A stretch of DNA of 64,000 nucleotides from an uncultured Erythrobacter sp. (GCA_947488325.1 CANKYZ010000010.1:1-64000); one strand, 5' to 3'; shown: positions 9,392 to 18,448, numbered from the stretch's first letter. The notes: generated by a model from the letters alone, not told the origin. Made by a program: numbers and translations.

Positions 9392-9864
9392 ATGAACTGG
9401 TTACGGTCCTACGTCATCGCAGTCACATCGTTAGCAGCTAGCAGTTACGCAACGTCTACGGCAGTGACCTCCGCACAGCGAACAGAAGAGTGTTTCGATG
9501 TTTTGGTATTGGCCAAGTTCCGAGCGACTATGCGCAGTCAGACGATGGCTACATTATTCTTTCTTGGCCCTACTTTATCGACCTGAAGATCGATCGGGTT
9601 ATCGAAGGACAAATTGAGGCAAGGGAAGTTACTGCACTTTCTGTTCAGCACACTTATTGGCGCAGCGATCTAGGCGCTCGAAGATGGTGGCTGCGACGTA
9701 GTACCGCGAGCGGCTACAACATCCTGCGGATCGAAAACGGTGCCAAACCAACGAAGTGCCCTCAGGGGGAAGCACCAGACCGCGCATACTTGGAGCCAGC
9801 ACCCGGCCAGACACTAGACGAGATGCGGAAGGCGGGAGAGCAGAGGTATGGAAGCCGCCCGTAG
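9392..9864 (+). pseudogene. Small secreted-type hypothetical gene with a one-base frameshift
   Basis: Two overlapping frames make one sensible protein only if a base is added. The first frame starts at the ATG at 9392, encodes a hydrophobic signal-like N-terminus, and reads ...TEECFDVLVL. The second continues from GQVPSDYAQ and runs to the stop at 9864. The junction is the GG at 9511-9512: three Gs there would join LVL to GQV and give about 157 residues. The C-terminal part holds a WRSD..ARRWW stretch and a Pro-rich end. It could be a decaying gene or a sequencing error. I do not recognise the family. Confidence 0.6.
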
Positions 9865-9949
9865 TCCGATTGGATGATCAAACCGCATTTGCTCACGGCA
9901 ACTATTGGGTCGTTAGCAGGCGAAAGACGCGCCGCCGAGCACATCCACG

Positions 9950-10621
9950 CTACCCCAGCGGCCAAGCGCCAAACCAGACCCAAGCCGCAACACCAATCGC
10001 CGCCCCAGCGCAAATCGCAAACCGGGCAAAGGACGCGCGCGAATTGCCTTCGACGCCTTCCTCGGCCTCGCCCTTGCCCGCTACCATGGGGCCCACAAGC
10101 GACTGCTTTTTCACGCCGACATAGATCGCAATCGCAGCCAGATGCAGGCCGATCATGCCCGCCACCACATAGACAAACCATTCATGCGTGTCAGTGATCC
10201 AATCGGCGGTGCCGACGCCCACCAGTGCGTTCAATGGCCCGGTTGCGCCGTCATAGGGATCGCCCGCGAACAGCCCCATGCCAACCTGCGCTGCAATCAC
10301 GCCCAGCATTGCAATCACCGACAGCGCACCCAGCGGGCTATGGCCGATATGCGCCTTTACATCGTAGTTTCCGCGCAGATAGGCGATCACGCGCGCCGGC
10401 CCGCGAACGAAGTTGGAGAACCGCGCCGTATCGGTGCCGACAAAGCCCCAGATCACCCGAAAGATCAGAAGCCCTAGCAGCACATGACCAATGCGTGTGT
10501 GCCACCACCACAGTGAACTGTCGGCAGTGAACCACATGGCCGGGACCAGCACGGCGAGCGCCCAATGCGTCAGCCGCACCGGCAAATCCCATATGCTTAC
10601 CGCATGGGTGTCATGAGCCAT
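9950..10621 (-). CDS. Cytochrome b561-family membrane protein
   Basis: 223 residues. Four membrane helices carry His residues suited to two haems b (LTHWALAV, HTRIGHVLL, the helix after AHIGHSPLG, and IGLHLAAI). These proteins pass electrons between quinol or periplasmic donors and c-type cytochromes. I chose the ATG at 10621, which has an AAAGGGG ribosome site 7 nt upstream, rather than the TTG that overlaps the preceding stop. It directly follows the C-type haem lipoprotein gene, a common pairing of a membrane cytochrome b with a soluble cytochrome c'-like partner. Confidence 0.9.
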   Translation of the reverse strand: MAHDTHAVSIWDLPVRLTHWALAVLVPAMWFTADSSLWWWHTRIGHVLLGLLIFRVIWGFVGTDTARFSNFVRGPARVIAYLRGNYDVKAHIGHSPLGALSVIAMLGVIAAQVGMGLFAGDPYDGATGPLNALVGVGTADWITDTHEWFVYVVAGMIGLHLAAIAIYVGVKKQSLVGPMVAGKGEAEEGVEGNSRASFARFAICAGAAIGVAAWVWFGAWPLG

Positions 10622-10638
10622 GTTCTGCCCCTTTGGGG

Positions 10639-11145
10639 TCAATCGTCGTCGACGCGGAATTTGTCGTGGCAGGCCTTACAGCCATTGAGACCTAGATTGC
10701 CGACTTGTTCGCCAACTGCCGCCGGATCACCGGAAGCTGCCACTGCCATCATTTCTTCACTCGCAGCGACGGCGTTCTGAATCGCCTCATCAAATCCTTC
10801 ACGGTCTTCCCAGATCGTGGCCAGAGCCTCTGTGTCAAAGCCTGCTTCAACACTGGTGCCTTCGGGAAACAGGTCTGGCAAACGTTGAAGGCGCGTGTTG
10901 ATATCGCCTGCTGCCTCTTGAATTGCGGCCATATCAGGTGCGTCACCTTCAAGCTGCTCGCGGATGACCTTGAAGCTGTCGCCAATCCCTTCAAAATTGT
11001 CCTGACGCTGTGCGATTTCAGCAGGCACGTCGAGGCTCGCCACATTCTCTATTACTTCCTCGGTTTCAGAGTTGTCACCGCAAGCGGCCAGCAAAGCGAT
11101 CAAGGGCGTAGCGGCGATAAGTCGGGCTTTGGTTATGCGGGTCAT
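10639..11145 (-). CDS. Cytochrome c'-like haem lipoprotein
   Basis: 168 residues from the second ATG, which has GGAG 9 nt upstream; an ATG 5 codons earlier is also in frame. A lipoprotein signal ends at LLAAC. The helical body ends with a single haem-binding motif CKACH about six residues before the C-terminus, as in cytochrome c'. It should sit in the periplasm anchored by lipid. Class II cytochromes c exchange electrons or bind small gases such as NO; which applies here cannot be read. It lies next to a cytochrome b561 gene and is probably co-transcribed with it. Confidence 0.88.
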   Translation of the reverse strand: MTRITKARLIAATPLIALLAACGDNSETEEVIENVASLDVPAEIAQRQDNFEGIGDSFKVIREQLEGDAPDMAAIQEAAGDINTRLQRLPDLFPEGTSVEAGFDTEALATIWEDREGFDEAIQNAVAASEEMMAVAASGDPAAVGEQVGNLGLNGCKACHDKFRVDDD

Positions 11146-11190
11146 GGCAAGATACTCCATTGGTTGGGGATCGAGATTTTGAGCTATACA

Positions 11191-12066
11191 TTACTTTTTT
11201 GGCGGGCGAGGAAACAAAGCGGGCGTGGCGCTGCGATAGGTTTGATATTCTGGATCATCACCCCAGCGCTCTTTCGCCTGCACATCCTGAAGGTTGATTC
11301 CGCTCACCTTGGTCAGCAACAGGAAGACAAAGATCGGAGAGATCACCACCAGCCATGACAGGCCGAATAAGGCCGGGATCGCCATCACAAGAATGCCGGT
11401 CCACAATGTGATCTCGCCAAAATAATTAGGATGGCGCGACCATGCCCAAAGGCCGGTAGTGATGAATTTGCCCTTATTCGCAGGGTTGCTTTTAAAGGCG
11501 CCTTTTTGCCGATCGGCAGCGACTTCAAATGTGAAACCGATTACCCAGATGGCCGCTCCAATCCAAAAGAACGGTCCAATCTCTGCGCGCTCCGTCGCCG
11601 TAATCGCGGCGAGCGCTGCTGAGGCTGTCAAGATCACCCAGAACGCTTGCAATGTCCAGGCGACCAGAAAACGCGCGGGATTGACCTTGATCTTCTCAAA
11701 CCGGCTATCGCTGCCGCCTGCTGCGTGAATGCGCGCGAACAGAAACGATCCCAACCTGACAGTCCAAATCGCCACCATCGCAGCGATCACCATTCCGCGC
11801 AGGTCCAATGGCCATGCCACAGCGCAGGCAAATGCGATGACGGACAGATATGTCACCGCCCCCATCGTATCGTAAAACTTGTCTGACTGCGCTATTGCCG
11901 ACGGGATGAATGTGAGCCAGTTGACCAGTAAGGCAATCCATCCGCACACATAGAGCGCAGAATATCCGTAGATTTCAGCGCTTCCCACACCTGCGAAATA
12001 CGCAAAGACCAGCGCTATGATTGTGACCACCGCCACCACGGTCAAACTTTTAGCTGACTTTCCCAT
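11191..12066 (-). CDS. DUF1295 membrane protein (steroid 5-alpha-reductase / isoprenylcysteine methyltransferase fold)
   Basis: 291 residues with about seven hydrophobic segments. The C-terminal part has the family motif GLWAWSRHPNYFGE (about 205-220) and a preceding ADRQKGAFK stretch. Members are integral membrane enzymes related to steroid reductases or methyltransferases; the substrate is unknown. It lies 32 bp after the truncated SDR gene and 45 bp before the cytochrome c' gene on the same strand, consistent with one long operon. Confidence 0.88.
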   Translation of the reverse strand: MGKSAKSLTVVAVVTIIALVFAYFAGVGSAEIYGYSALYVCGWIALLVNWLTFIPSAIAQSDKFYDTMGAVTYLSVIAFACAVAWPLDLRGMVIAAMVAIWTVRLGSFLFARIHAAGGSDSRFEKIKVNPARFLVAWTLQAFWVILTASAALAAITATERAEIGPFFWIGAAIWVIGFTFEVAADRQKGAFKSNPANKGKFITTGLWAWSRHPNYFGEITLWTGILVMAIPALFGLSWLVVISPIFVFLLLTKVSGINLQDVQAKERWGDDPEYQTYRSATPALFPRPPKK

Positions 12067-12098
12067 ATGCCCATCGTCCCCGTTTTATCCTTGCGACG

Positions 12099-12716
12099 TC
12101 AACTCTTGCCTGCTGCGTTCCGCATTTGCGCTATGACTAACTGCACATCATGTTTTGCATCTTCGTGCGCTGGCAAGGCAAACTTATCATAGCTCGCAGC
12201 CAACTCGTTCATCCGTTCATCGATACGCACTTTGTTGTAGCCATGACTAACTACGAAACGTCGGCGCGATTGGATTTGCGGCAGCACGATATCGACATAT
12301 TGATCAACATCCATGCCGAATTTCATAAATCTTTCGGGGCCAAGCGGGGCAAAGGCTCGGCAGCCATTCCAAATGCCCCAGAAATTCACGTCGAAATGGG
12401 CACGAGCAACGTCAGGATCAACCTCCCACATAGGGCCATGCACGCCGCCTTGCCCAGCATTGTTGAGCACCAGATCGACGGTTTCAAATTGCGCGAAAGC
12501 GGCATCAGCAAGCGCTTCAAGTTGGCCAAGATCCGAAACGTCGCAGAAGATCGCGGTGATGTTTTCCAGCGCCTTTACCCGGTCGAGCGCGGGTCCGGCG
12601 AGATCAGCAATTATGACCTTCGCACCTTGCCCGGCCATTCGCTTGGCAATCGCCAATCCAATCCCGCTCGCGCCGCCTGAAATGACGGCAGTTTGCGGGT
12701 TAAACACGCCAGTCAT
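12099..12716 (-). pseudogene. SDR oxidoreductase lacking the catalytic segment (in-frame deletion)
   Basis: 205 residues, against about 270-290 for comparable SDRs. The N-terminal Rossmann half is intact: the GGASGIG cofactor motif (about 14-20), CDVSD and LNNAGQGG. The sequence then reaches NFWGIWNGCRAFAPL and jumps straight to GPERFMKFGM, which belongs to the C-terminal substrate region. The stretch that should hold the catalytic Ser and the YxxxK pair is missing, yet the frame is open to the end. It should bind NAD(P) but not catalyse. The start overlaps the DsbA-like gene's stop by 4 bp, so it is still translated within the operon. It could also be a natural short form. Confidence 0.7.
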
Positions 12717-13414
12717 GCAGCGGCTCGGCTCTTTTCGGCCACACGGCGCAACAAGTTCACATACGTTTCGGGCGGCTGCGCGCCGGGGATCATAAATTTG
12801 TCATTCACGATCATCGCAGGCACGCCGCTAATGTTGAAATCCCATGCTTGCTGTTCTTCGGCGACAACGCGCGCTTCGAGATCGACATCATCGAGCGCAG
12901 CCTTTGCCGCCTGACGGTGCAGGCCAACGCTGGCGGCGATGTTGAGCAATATGTCGCGATCAGCCAGCCGTTCGCGGCGGTTGAAATGCGCCTTGAACAA
13001 AGCGAGTTTCAGCTGCGTCTGCACCTCTGGCCCTGCTTGTTCTAGCGCAAAGCCCAGCAATTTGTGGCACTCACGCGTGTTCCACATCATCGCAGGCGGG
13101 GCGTCTGCCGGTTCACCTTCATCACCTTCGTAAGAAAGCGAAACGCCCGCTTCTTCTGCAATCGCTTTCATCTGGCCGCGTACTTTTGAACCTTCTTCGG
13201 CAGAGCGGCCATATTTGCGGCGGAGATGCGTTTCTTGCTCTTCGCCAGCTTCCGGCATATCTGGGTTCAGTTCAAACGGACGCCAGCGAATTTGTGCTTC
13301 GATCTCGCCGTCCAATTCGTCCAGAGCCTTGGTCAATTGGCCATAACCAATTGCGCACCATGGGCACATCACATCGGAATAGATGTCGATGGTGAGTTTG
13401 TCTGATGCACTCAT
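12713..13414 (-). CDS. DsbA-family oxidoreductase, FrnE-like
   Basis: 233 residues from an ATG that overlaps the nudC stop (ATGA) with GGAG 8 nt upstream; an ATG seven codons earlier is less likely. A thioredoxin-fold protein with the redox motif MCPWCAIG near residue 20, a helical insert and the cis-Pro SGVPAMIV near residue 190. It has no signal peptide, so it acts in the cytoplasm, unlike true DsbA. FrnE-type members are tied to thiol redox and stress. Length is normal for the family. Confidence 0.92.
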   Translation of the reverse strand: MSASDKLTIDIYSDVMCPWCAIGYGQLTKALDELDGEIEAQIRWRPFELNPDMPEAGEEQETHLRRKYGRSAEEGSKVRGQMKAIAEEAGVSLSYEGDEGEPADAPPAMMWNTRECHKLLGFALEQAGPEVQTQLKLALFKAHFNRRERLADRDILLNIAASVGLHRQAAKAALDDVDLEARVVAEEQQAWDFNISGVPAMIVNDKFMIPGAQPPETYVNLLRRVAEKSRAAA

Positions 13415-14340
13415 TCCGGTTTCTCCAACCACCATTTGAGTAAACTATGCGCGATGGCTGCGGCTGGTGGGGCGTTAAACGGCCCCTGCTCGCTGCCTAT
13501 CGTGTCCATAGCATGTTGCACTTCATCTCGCGTGAACCAGCGCGCTTCTTCCAATTCTTCGATATCCAGCGTGATCTCGGTTTCATCGGTTTGCGAATAG
13601 CAACCGATCATCAACTGACTGGGAAATGGCCAAGGCTGGGTCGCGATATATTGGACATCGCGCACATGCAGGCCTGCTTCTTCGTGGACTTCGCGTGCGA
13701 CCGCTTCCTCGATAGTTTCGCCTGGTTCGACAAAGCCAGCAAGCGCGGAGAAACTGCGCGGTGGAAAGCGCGGCTGGCGGCCCAAAAGCAGCCTGCCCTC
13801 ATTCTCAACAAGCATGATTGTGACCGGATCGGTGCGTGGAAAATGCTGCGCGCCGCAGGCTCCACAGTTTCGCTGCCAGCCGCCTTTTGTTGGCTTCGTC
13901 CCGGTGCCGCAATTTGCGCAAAATCGGTGCCTCGCATGCCAATCGACTAGGCTGCGCGCGCCGCCATAAATCGCAAGATCGCCAGGAGACAGCAGTTGGA
14001 TTGCTTGCCAAGCGCGCGGCATTGCATAGGCTGGACCGGTCGCACCCGAATCTGGGACAGCCGCGAAGCACGCTTTTTCATTGAGCATGCCAAGAAACAC
14101 CAGCTCAGCATCTTCTGCAATGTCTGCCAGAGTGCCCCAAAGCAATCCGCCAGCATCATCCATTTGCGGCAGCAATCCATCGAGCAATAGGACTTTCGCC
14201 CGCCAGTTCATCAATCCCGCCAAGGCCTCTGGATCGGTGCGGATATGATCTGAACGATCAATCGGCGACCCTGCGAACGCAATTGGCCCGGTCCCGTGAA
14301 GCTCAGTGTGTCCAAGCGGCCCCATTGCGCGGGTCCCCAT
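13411..14340 (-). CDS. nudC: NAD(+) diphosphatase NudC
   Basis: 309 residues. A central zinc ribbon (CANCG...CGACG) is followed by a Nudix box (GFVEPGETIEEAV, REVHEEAGL) and the NudC signature QPWPFPSQLMIG. The enzyme cleaves NAD(H) to NMN(H) and AMP and can remove NAD caps from RNA. Its start is joined to the upstream serine hydrolase stop by TGATG, and its stop overlaps the DsbA-like ATG, so it is translationally coupled on both sides. Confidence 0.95.
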   Translation of the reverse strand: MGTRAMGPLGHTELHGTGPIAFAGSPIDRSDHIRTDPEALAGLMNWRAKVLLLDGLLPQMDDAGGLLWGTLADIAEDAELVFLGMLNEKACFAAVPDSGATGPAYAMPRAWQAIQLLSPGDLAIYGGARSLVDWHARHRFCANCGTGTKPTKGGWQRNCGACGAQHFPRTDPVTIMLVENEGRLLLGRQPRFPPRSFSALAGFVEPGETIEEAVAREVHEEAGLHVRDVQYIATQPWPFPSQLMIGCYSQTDETEITLDIEELEEARWFTRDEVQHAMDTIGSEQGPFNAPPAAAIAHSLLKWWLEKPE

Positions 14341-15674
14341 CAGATGCCGGTTGCCCGGCTATCGATGGCATCATAATTCGCGCCGATATCGGCTGCGAGC
14401 GCGGCGAGATATTCATCGCGGATCGTATAGGTGTCGCTTGGCATATATTGGGTCCACATCGCGGCGCGAAGACCTGCATTGTAATCGACTGCAGCCAGTG
14501 TGCCTGCCGCTCCGCCCCAACCGAATGTGCCATTAATGGAACGACCGCCAGCGCCATGTCCCTGACCTTCCATCCATGATCCGGTCAGATCCACGGTTTC
14601 TGGTACCAAATCGGAGATGCCAATGCGCACCGCTTCTTCGCTCATCACCCGCTCATTGCCGAGCATACCGTGGCCTAGTAGCATACGCAGGAAGCGATCG
14701 TAATCCTTGGGGCTCGACACCAAACCGCCGCCACCCGAAGGTACTTTCGGTGCATCAAGGTAGATCGAGTTGGACCCTGGATCGAGTGGAAGCAGGGTGC
14801 CTCCCAAGACGCCGTAATTGTCTGTCAAACGGCCTTTTTCGCTTTCGGGCACGGTCATCCATGTGCTGTCCATACCCAGCGGTTCGAAAAAGCGCGCTTT
14901 CAAGAAAGCTTCGAATTCCATTCCAGATGCGACTTCGATCACTCGGCCAAGCAAATCGATGCTAACCGAATAGCTCCATTTGGTCGCAGGCTGATAGGCG
15001 AGCGGGATTGTTGCCAGCCGGTCTGCCCATACTTCAAGGCCCGGTGCAGGTATAGGGTTGGGCACGCCGGGTATCGGGAAGCGGCTGACGCGTCCGCCAA
15101 CAATCCCGTTTTCGACATAAGCGTCTAAAAGTTCGCCTTTAGAAATGATTGTGTAGCCGAGTCCTGCCGTATGCGTCAGTAATTGACGGATCGTGATCGG
15201 CTTATCTGCGGGGACAGTATCGCCGATCGCTCCGTCTGGATCGACCAGCACCTGCATATCGCGAAACGCCGGGAGCACTTCATAGAGCGGCATGTCGAGC
15301 CCAAGTTTGCCCTCATTAATCAACATCATGATTGCCATACCTGTGATCGGCTTGGTCATCGAATAGATGCGGTAAAGCGAATTCTGATCGACCTGTGCTG
15401 TGCCATTGATGGCCAACGTGCCGCCGCCGACAGTATGGGCGTGGTCTTCCTGACCATGACCGAATGTAAGGAAGAGATTCGCGACCTTGCCTTCGGAAAC
15501 GTACTTTTCTGCCAGCGCGGCGACATTAGGCCATGCTCCGCCAACATCGTGCATCGCCATAAGCTGGCGACCAAATGGCAATGTTGCCATAGCGGCTCCC
15601 GCCGCCATATAGGCCCCGCCGCGAAACAGCGAACGGCGTGAAAGAGCATTGGGTTCAAAATTGCGAAAAGCCAT
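14340..15674 (-). CDS. Tat-exported serine hydrolase (class C beta-lactamase fold)
   Basis: 444 residues from the ATG of MAFRNF, with GGAG 10 nt upstream; a longer reading frame upstream lacks a good site. A twin-arginine signal (SRRSLFRGG) leads into a hydrophobic stretch. The catalytic SMTK (SxxK) is in place and a YSVS element matches the Tyr motif. Family members include esterases, D-aminopeptidases and beta-lactamases, so resistance should not be assumed. It is the first gene of the minus-strand operon running to cytochrome b561. Confidence 0.9.
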   Translation of the reverse strand: MAFRNFEPNALSRRSLFRGGAYMAAGAAMATLPFGRQLMAMHDVGGAWPNVAALAEKYVSEGKVANLFLTFGHGQEDHAHTVGGGTLAINGTAQVDQNSLYRIYSMTKPITGMAIMMLINEGKLGLDMPLYEVLPAFRDMQVLVDPDGAIGDTVPADKPITIRQLLTHTAGLGYTIISKGELLDAYVENGIVGGRVSRFPIPGVPNPIPAPGLEVWADRLATIPLAYQPATKWSYSVSIDLLGRVIEVASGMEFEAFLKARFFEPLGMDSTWMTVPESEKGRLTDNYGVLGGTLLPLDPGSNSIYLDAPKVPSGGGGLVSSPKDYDRFLRMLLGHGMLGNERVMSEEAVRIGISDLVPETVDLTGSWMEGQGHGAGGRSINGTFGWGGAAGTLAAVDYNAGLRAAMWTQYMPSDTYTIRDEYLAALAADIGANYDAIDSRATGI

Positions 15675-15796
15675 TGGGGATTCTCCGAAGGGTTTTTTTT
15701 GATTTGTGGGGCAATGGGGGCAAGGCGTCAATTGCGTGGTCAAAAGAGACTGGCTTCACCGTTGAAATATCATGGTGTAGTGCTTATATAACACAC

Positions 15797-16018
15797 ATGT
15801 TCAACATACTCGCATTCCTCTTTGGGTTAATCAGCCTCGTCATCGTCATCCCGTCTCAGATTCCTTTGCTGGGTTGGGGCAATTGGCTTGCTTTGCCGCT
15901 CATCATGATCGGGATCATTTTTGGCGCACTTTCATCGAGCGATGGTGGGCGTAATTTCTGCCTGATCGTCCTGTTGATCGCAGCAGTCCGCCTTACTTTA
16001 GGCGGTGGAATTTTTTAA
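15797..16018 (+). CDS. Small two-helix membrane protein
   Basis: 73 residues from the ATG at 15797. Two to three hydrophobic helices are separated by a short PLLGWGNW turn and an SSSDGGRN loop. No family is recognised with confidence; related short proteins are common in sphingomonads. The stop overlaps the mutY stop by 4 bp in convergent orientation. The reading frame is open further upstream to 15638, but that part overlaps the serine hydrolase gene and is not membrane-like. Confidence 0.65.
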   Translation: MFNILAFLFGLISLVIVIPSQIPLLGWGNWLALPLIMIGIIFGALSSSDGGRNFCLIVLLIAAVRLTLGGGIF

Positions 16019-17064
16019 CTCTGATTGCAGGCCAATCGCGCAACCTTGGCAAACAAGGTCGGAAAACCCGCCTCCTCGATCCGCTCAATTGGCCACCACT
16101 CACCCTTTCCTGATGGTTGGTCGTAGGATGCGATCCGCACCACTTTAAGCGTTAGGTGCGCGTGAGTGAAGGTGTGGTGAACTGCCCCGCAATCTTGTGC
16201 ATCACCCTTGACTGGCGGATGCCCCGTGCCATCCATGCGCGCCGTCCAACCGTCATCAGGCAGCGCCCGCATCCCTCCCAGCATCCCCTGACCGGGCCTT
16301 GTGACAAGCCACACTTCGCGTGTGACGCCTGAATCGCGCTCAATCCAATACGCTGTGCCGCGCCGCTCAGGTTTTGCTTTCTGGGGAGGTTTGACCGGCA
16401 GACGTTCGGGCTCTCCGGTTCTACGGCCCGCGCATTGCTCAGACAGCGGGCAAAGCAGGCAGCGCGGTGATTTGCCGGTGCAGATTTGTGAGCCAAGATC
16501 CATCAGGCCCTGCGCAAAATCGCCAGAGCGCAATTGCGGCGTGATTTCCTCGGCCCGCACTCTAATCGCTTTGCGCGCAGCGGGTAGCGGTTCTTCAATC
16601 GCAAATAAGCGCGCCACCACTCGTTCGACATTCGCATCAACTACAACTGCGCGCTGCCCAAATGCAATCGCAGCGATCGCAGCGGCGGTATAAGCGCCTA
16701 GCCCCGGTAGCTCTCGCAACTCTTCTTCGGTCTCAGGAAAACCGCCGCGCGCTGCCACTTCCGCCGCGCATTTCACCAGATTGCGTGCACGGGAATAATA
16801 TCCCAAGCCTGCCCATGCCGCCATGACGTCACCCTCATTCGCGGCGGCAAGATCGAACACGGTCGGCCATTTGGTGGTGAACTTGGCGAAATAGGGCTTT
16901 ACCGCAGCGACCGTGGTCTGTTGCAGCATCACTTCGGATAGCCACACACTATACGGCCAAGCCGCGTCCTGCGGCAGTGGTTCACCGGGAGGATTGCGCC
17001 ACGGCAAAATACGCGCATTGCGGTCATACCAGTGGAGCAGAATGTCAGAGATGCTGGCGGTCAC
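16015..17064 (-). CDS. mutY: A/G-specific adenine glycosylase MutY
   Basis: 349 residues. This base-excision enzyme removes adenine mispaired with 8-oxoguanine. It carries the helix-hairpin-helix LRELPGLGAYTAAAI, the catalytic Asp region VVDANVERV, a [4Fe-4S] cluster (C-x6-C-x2-C-x5-C in CTGKSPRCLLCPLSEQC) and a C-terminal NUDIX-like domain. The start is GTG, with no ATG available before the catalytic core. Its start is only 14 bp from that of the divergent dciA gene, so the promoters must overlap coding DNA. Confidence 0.95.
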   Translation of the reverse strand: MTASISDILLHWYDRNARILPWRNPPGEPLPQDAAWPYSVWLSEVMLQQTTVAAVKPYFAKFTTKWPTVFDLAAANEGDVMAAWAGLGYYSRARNLVKCAAEVAARGGFPETEEELRELPGLGAYTAAAIAAIAFGQRAVVVDANVERVVARLFAIEEPLPAARKAIRVRAEEITPQLRSGDFAQGLMDLGSQICTGKSPRCLLCPLSEQCAGRRTGEPERLPVKPPQKAKPERRGTAYWIERDSGVTREVWLVTRPGQGMLGGMRALPDDGWTARMDGTGHPPVKGDAQDCGAVHHTFTHAHLTLKVVRIASYDQPSGKGEWWPIERIEEAGFPTLFAKVARLACNQS

Positions 17065-17078
17065 GAGAGGCCTATGGC

Positions 17079-17678
17079 ATGGCTGGCCGCATCATGGGAA
17101 GCGACAGCGATAAACTTGGGTCCAAGAAACCTACCAATGGATCGGCCAAGAAGCCATCGCGTCCGCGCAAAACCGCAAGACCCTATGAACGTCCGCGCGG
17201 TAGGGGTGCAAAGGCAATCGGCGACCTTATGCCAGAGATCGGCCGCACGGCATTTCGGCGCTTTGGCTTTGTTCAAAGTTCGGTTGTCACCCGCTGGCCC
17301 GAAATTGTTGGCCCCACCCATTCGCGTGTTTGCGCACCCGAGGCGATCCGCTTTCCCCCCGGCGAAAAATCCGAAGGCATCCTTCAGCTCGTCGTCAGCC
17401 CCGCCCACGCACCGCTGATCCAACAAGTGATCCCAGAGATTATGGAGCGGGTGAACCGCTTTTTTGGCTATAACGCTGTGGCTCGCGTCAAAATCCGGCA
17501 AGGCGTGGTTAAGCCGCCTCCTGTAGATGAAAAGCGAAAACCACCACCCTCGCTCAAACCCATTCCGATGGAATTGGGTGACAGTTTGCGCGATATTGGC
17601 GATCCGGAACTGCGCACTGTGCTGGAATCGCTGGCCCGCAGCATGGGCGAGAAAGACAAGAAAGAAGACGGCAATTGA
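17079..17678 (+). CDS. DciA-like DUF721 protein
   Basis: 199 residues from the ATG at 17079, which has GAGAGG 8 nt upstream; another ATG at 17094 is possible. A basic Lys/Pro/Arg-rich start (about 10-45) leads into a DUF721 domain (about 45-140, with VVTRWPEIVG) and a Pro-rich C-terminal tail. DUF721/DciA proteins in most bacteria help load the replicative helicase DnaB. Assignment to DciA is from the domain. The stop overlaps the TTG start of the next thiol protein. Confidence 0.82.
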   Translation: MAGRIMGSDSDKLGSKKPTNGSAKKPSRPRKTARPYERPRGRGAKAIGDLMPEIGRTAFRRFGFVQSSVVTRWPEIVGPTHSRVCAPEAIRFPPGEKSEGILQLVVSPAHAPLIQQVIPEIMERVNRFFGYNAVARVKIRQGVVKPPPVDEKRKPPPSLKPIPMELGDSLRDIGDPELRTVLESLARSMGEKDKKEDGN

Positions 17679-18448
17679 GAAAGACATTTTTGGCGGCGCT
17701 CGCAGCGGCGAGCACAATTGCCGTTTTCACGGCGCTTCCAGCAACGGCCCAATCATCTGGCGACGATTCGCCCAATGGCCTATCCGATCCTGGCAGTGCC
17801 TTTGGCGACAATGGCCGCCGTGCATCGTGGCATGCCGAAGTTGAACAAACAGAACGCGGATACCTGATTGGCAATCCCGACGCCGAAGCCGCCTTGATCG
17901 AATTTATCAGCTATACATGCGGAAACTGCGCGACTTTCGCACGCGAAGGCGAAGGCGCACTGGATCTCGCGCTGCTCGCGCCGGGTCATATGAGCGTCGA
18001 AGTGCGTCCTGTTATCCGCAATGGAATTGACCTTACCATTTCAATGCTGGTTCAATGCGGCAGCGAAGATGGGTTCAAGGACCGTCACCGCATGTATCTA
18101 TTGCGGCAGGACAGCTGGATGGAAAAGGTGCGCAATGCGCCGCAATCACAGCAGGCTATCTGGGCGCGCGGTGACCGGGCGGCGCGATTGAATGCTGCTC
18201 AAGCGCTCGATTTGGACGATATGCTTGCGGATCGCGGCACTTCTAAATCCGATATCAACACTTGCCTTGCCGATGATGAGGCCGCCTTGACGCTGATCAG
18301 CAATGGCAATGCAGACCGCGATGATTTTGCCGTTGCGGCCACGCCCAGCTTTGCGCTCGACGGAGAATTGCTTGTCGATGTGCACAATTGGACCGGTCTC
18401 TACCCTGTGCTGGCTGAGCGGTTTCGTCCTGGAAATGAGCCTGATTGA
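17675..18448 (+). CDS. Periplasmic thioredoxin-fold (DsbA/DsbG-like) protein
   Basis: 257 residues. A signal peptide ends at PATAQ (about residue 26). The thioredoxin fold carries the redox motif YTCGNCATF (about 73-79) and a cis-Pro region ATPSFALDG. The apparent start is TTG, embedded in the stop of the DUF721 gene (TTGA), and gives the full signal peptide. It probably forms or isomerises disulfides in periplasmic proteins. A sister gene follows after 134 bp, so this is a tandem pair. Confidence 0.88.
   Translation: MRKTFLAALAAASTIAVFTALPATAQSSGDDSPNGLSDPGSAFGDNGRRASWHAEVEQTERGYLIGNPDAEAALIEFISYTCGNCATFAREGEGALDLALLAPGHMSVEVRPVIRNGIDLTISMLVQCGSEDGFKDRHRMYLLRQDSWMEKVRNAPQSQQAIWARGDRAARLNAAQALDLDDMLADRGTSKSDINTCLADDEAALTLISNGNADRDDFAVAATPSFALDGELLVDVHNWTGLYPVLAERFRPGNEPD

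Noticed and set aside
14340..15674. The beta-lactamase-fold protein as an antibiotic-resistance gene
   Set aside because: SxxK serine hydrolases of this type are often esterases or peptidases, and nothing in the context points to resistance.
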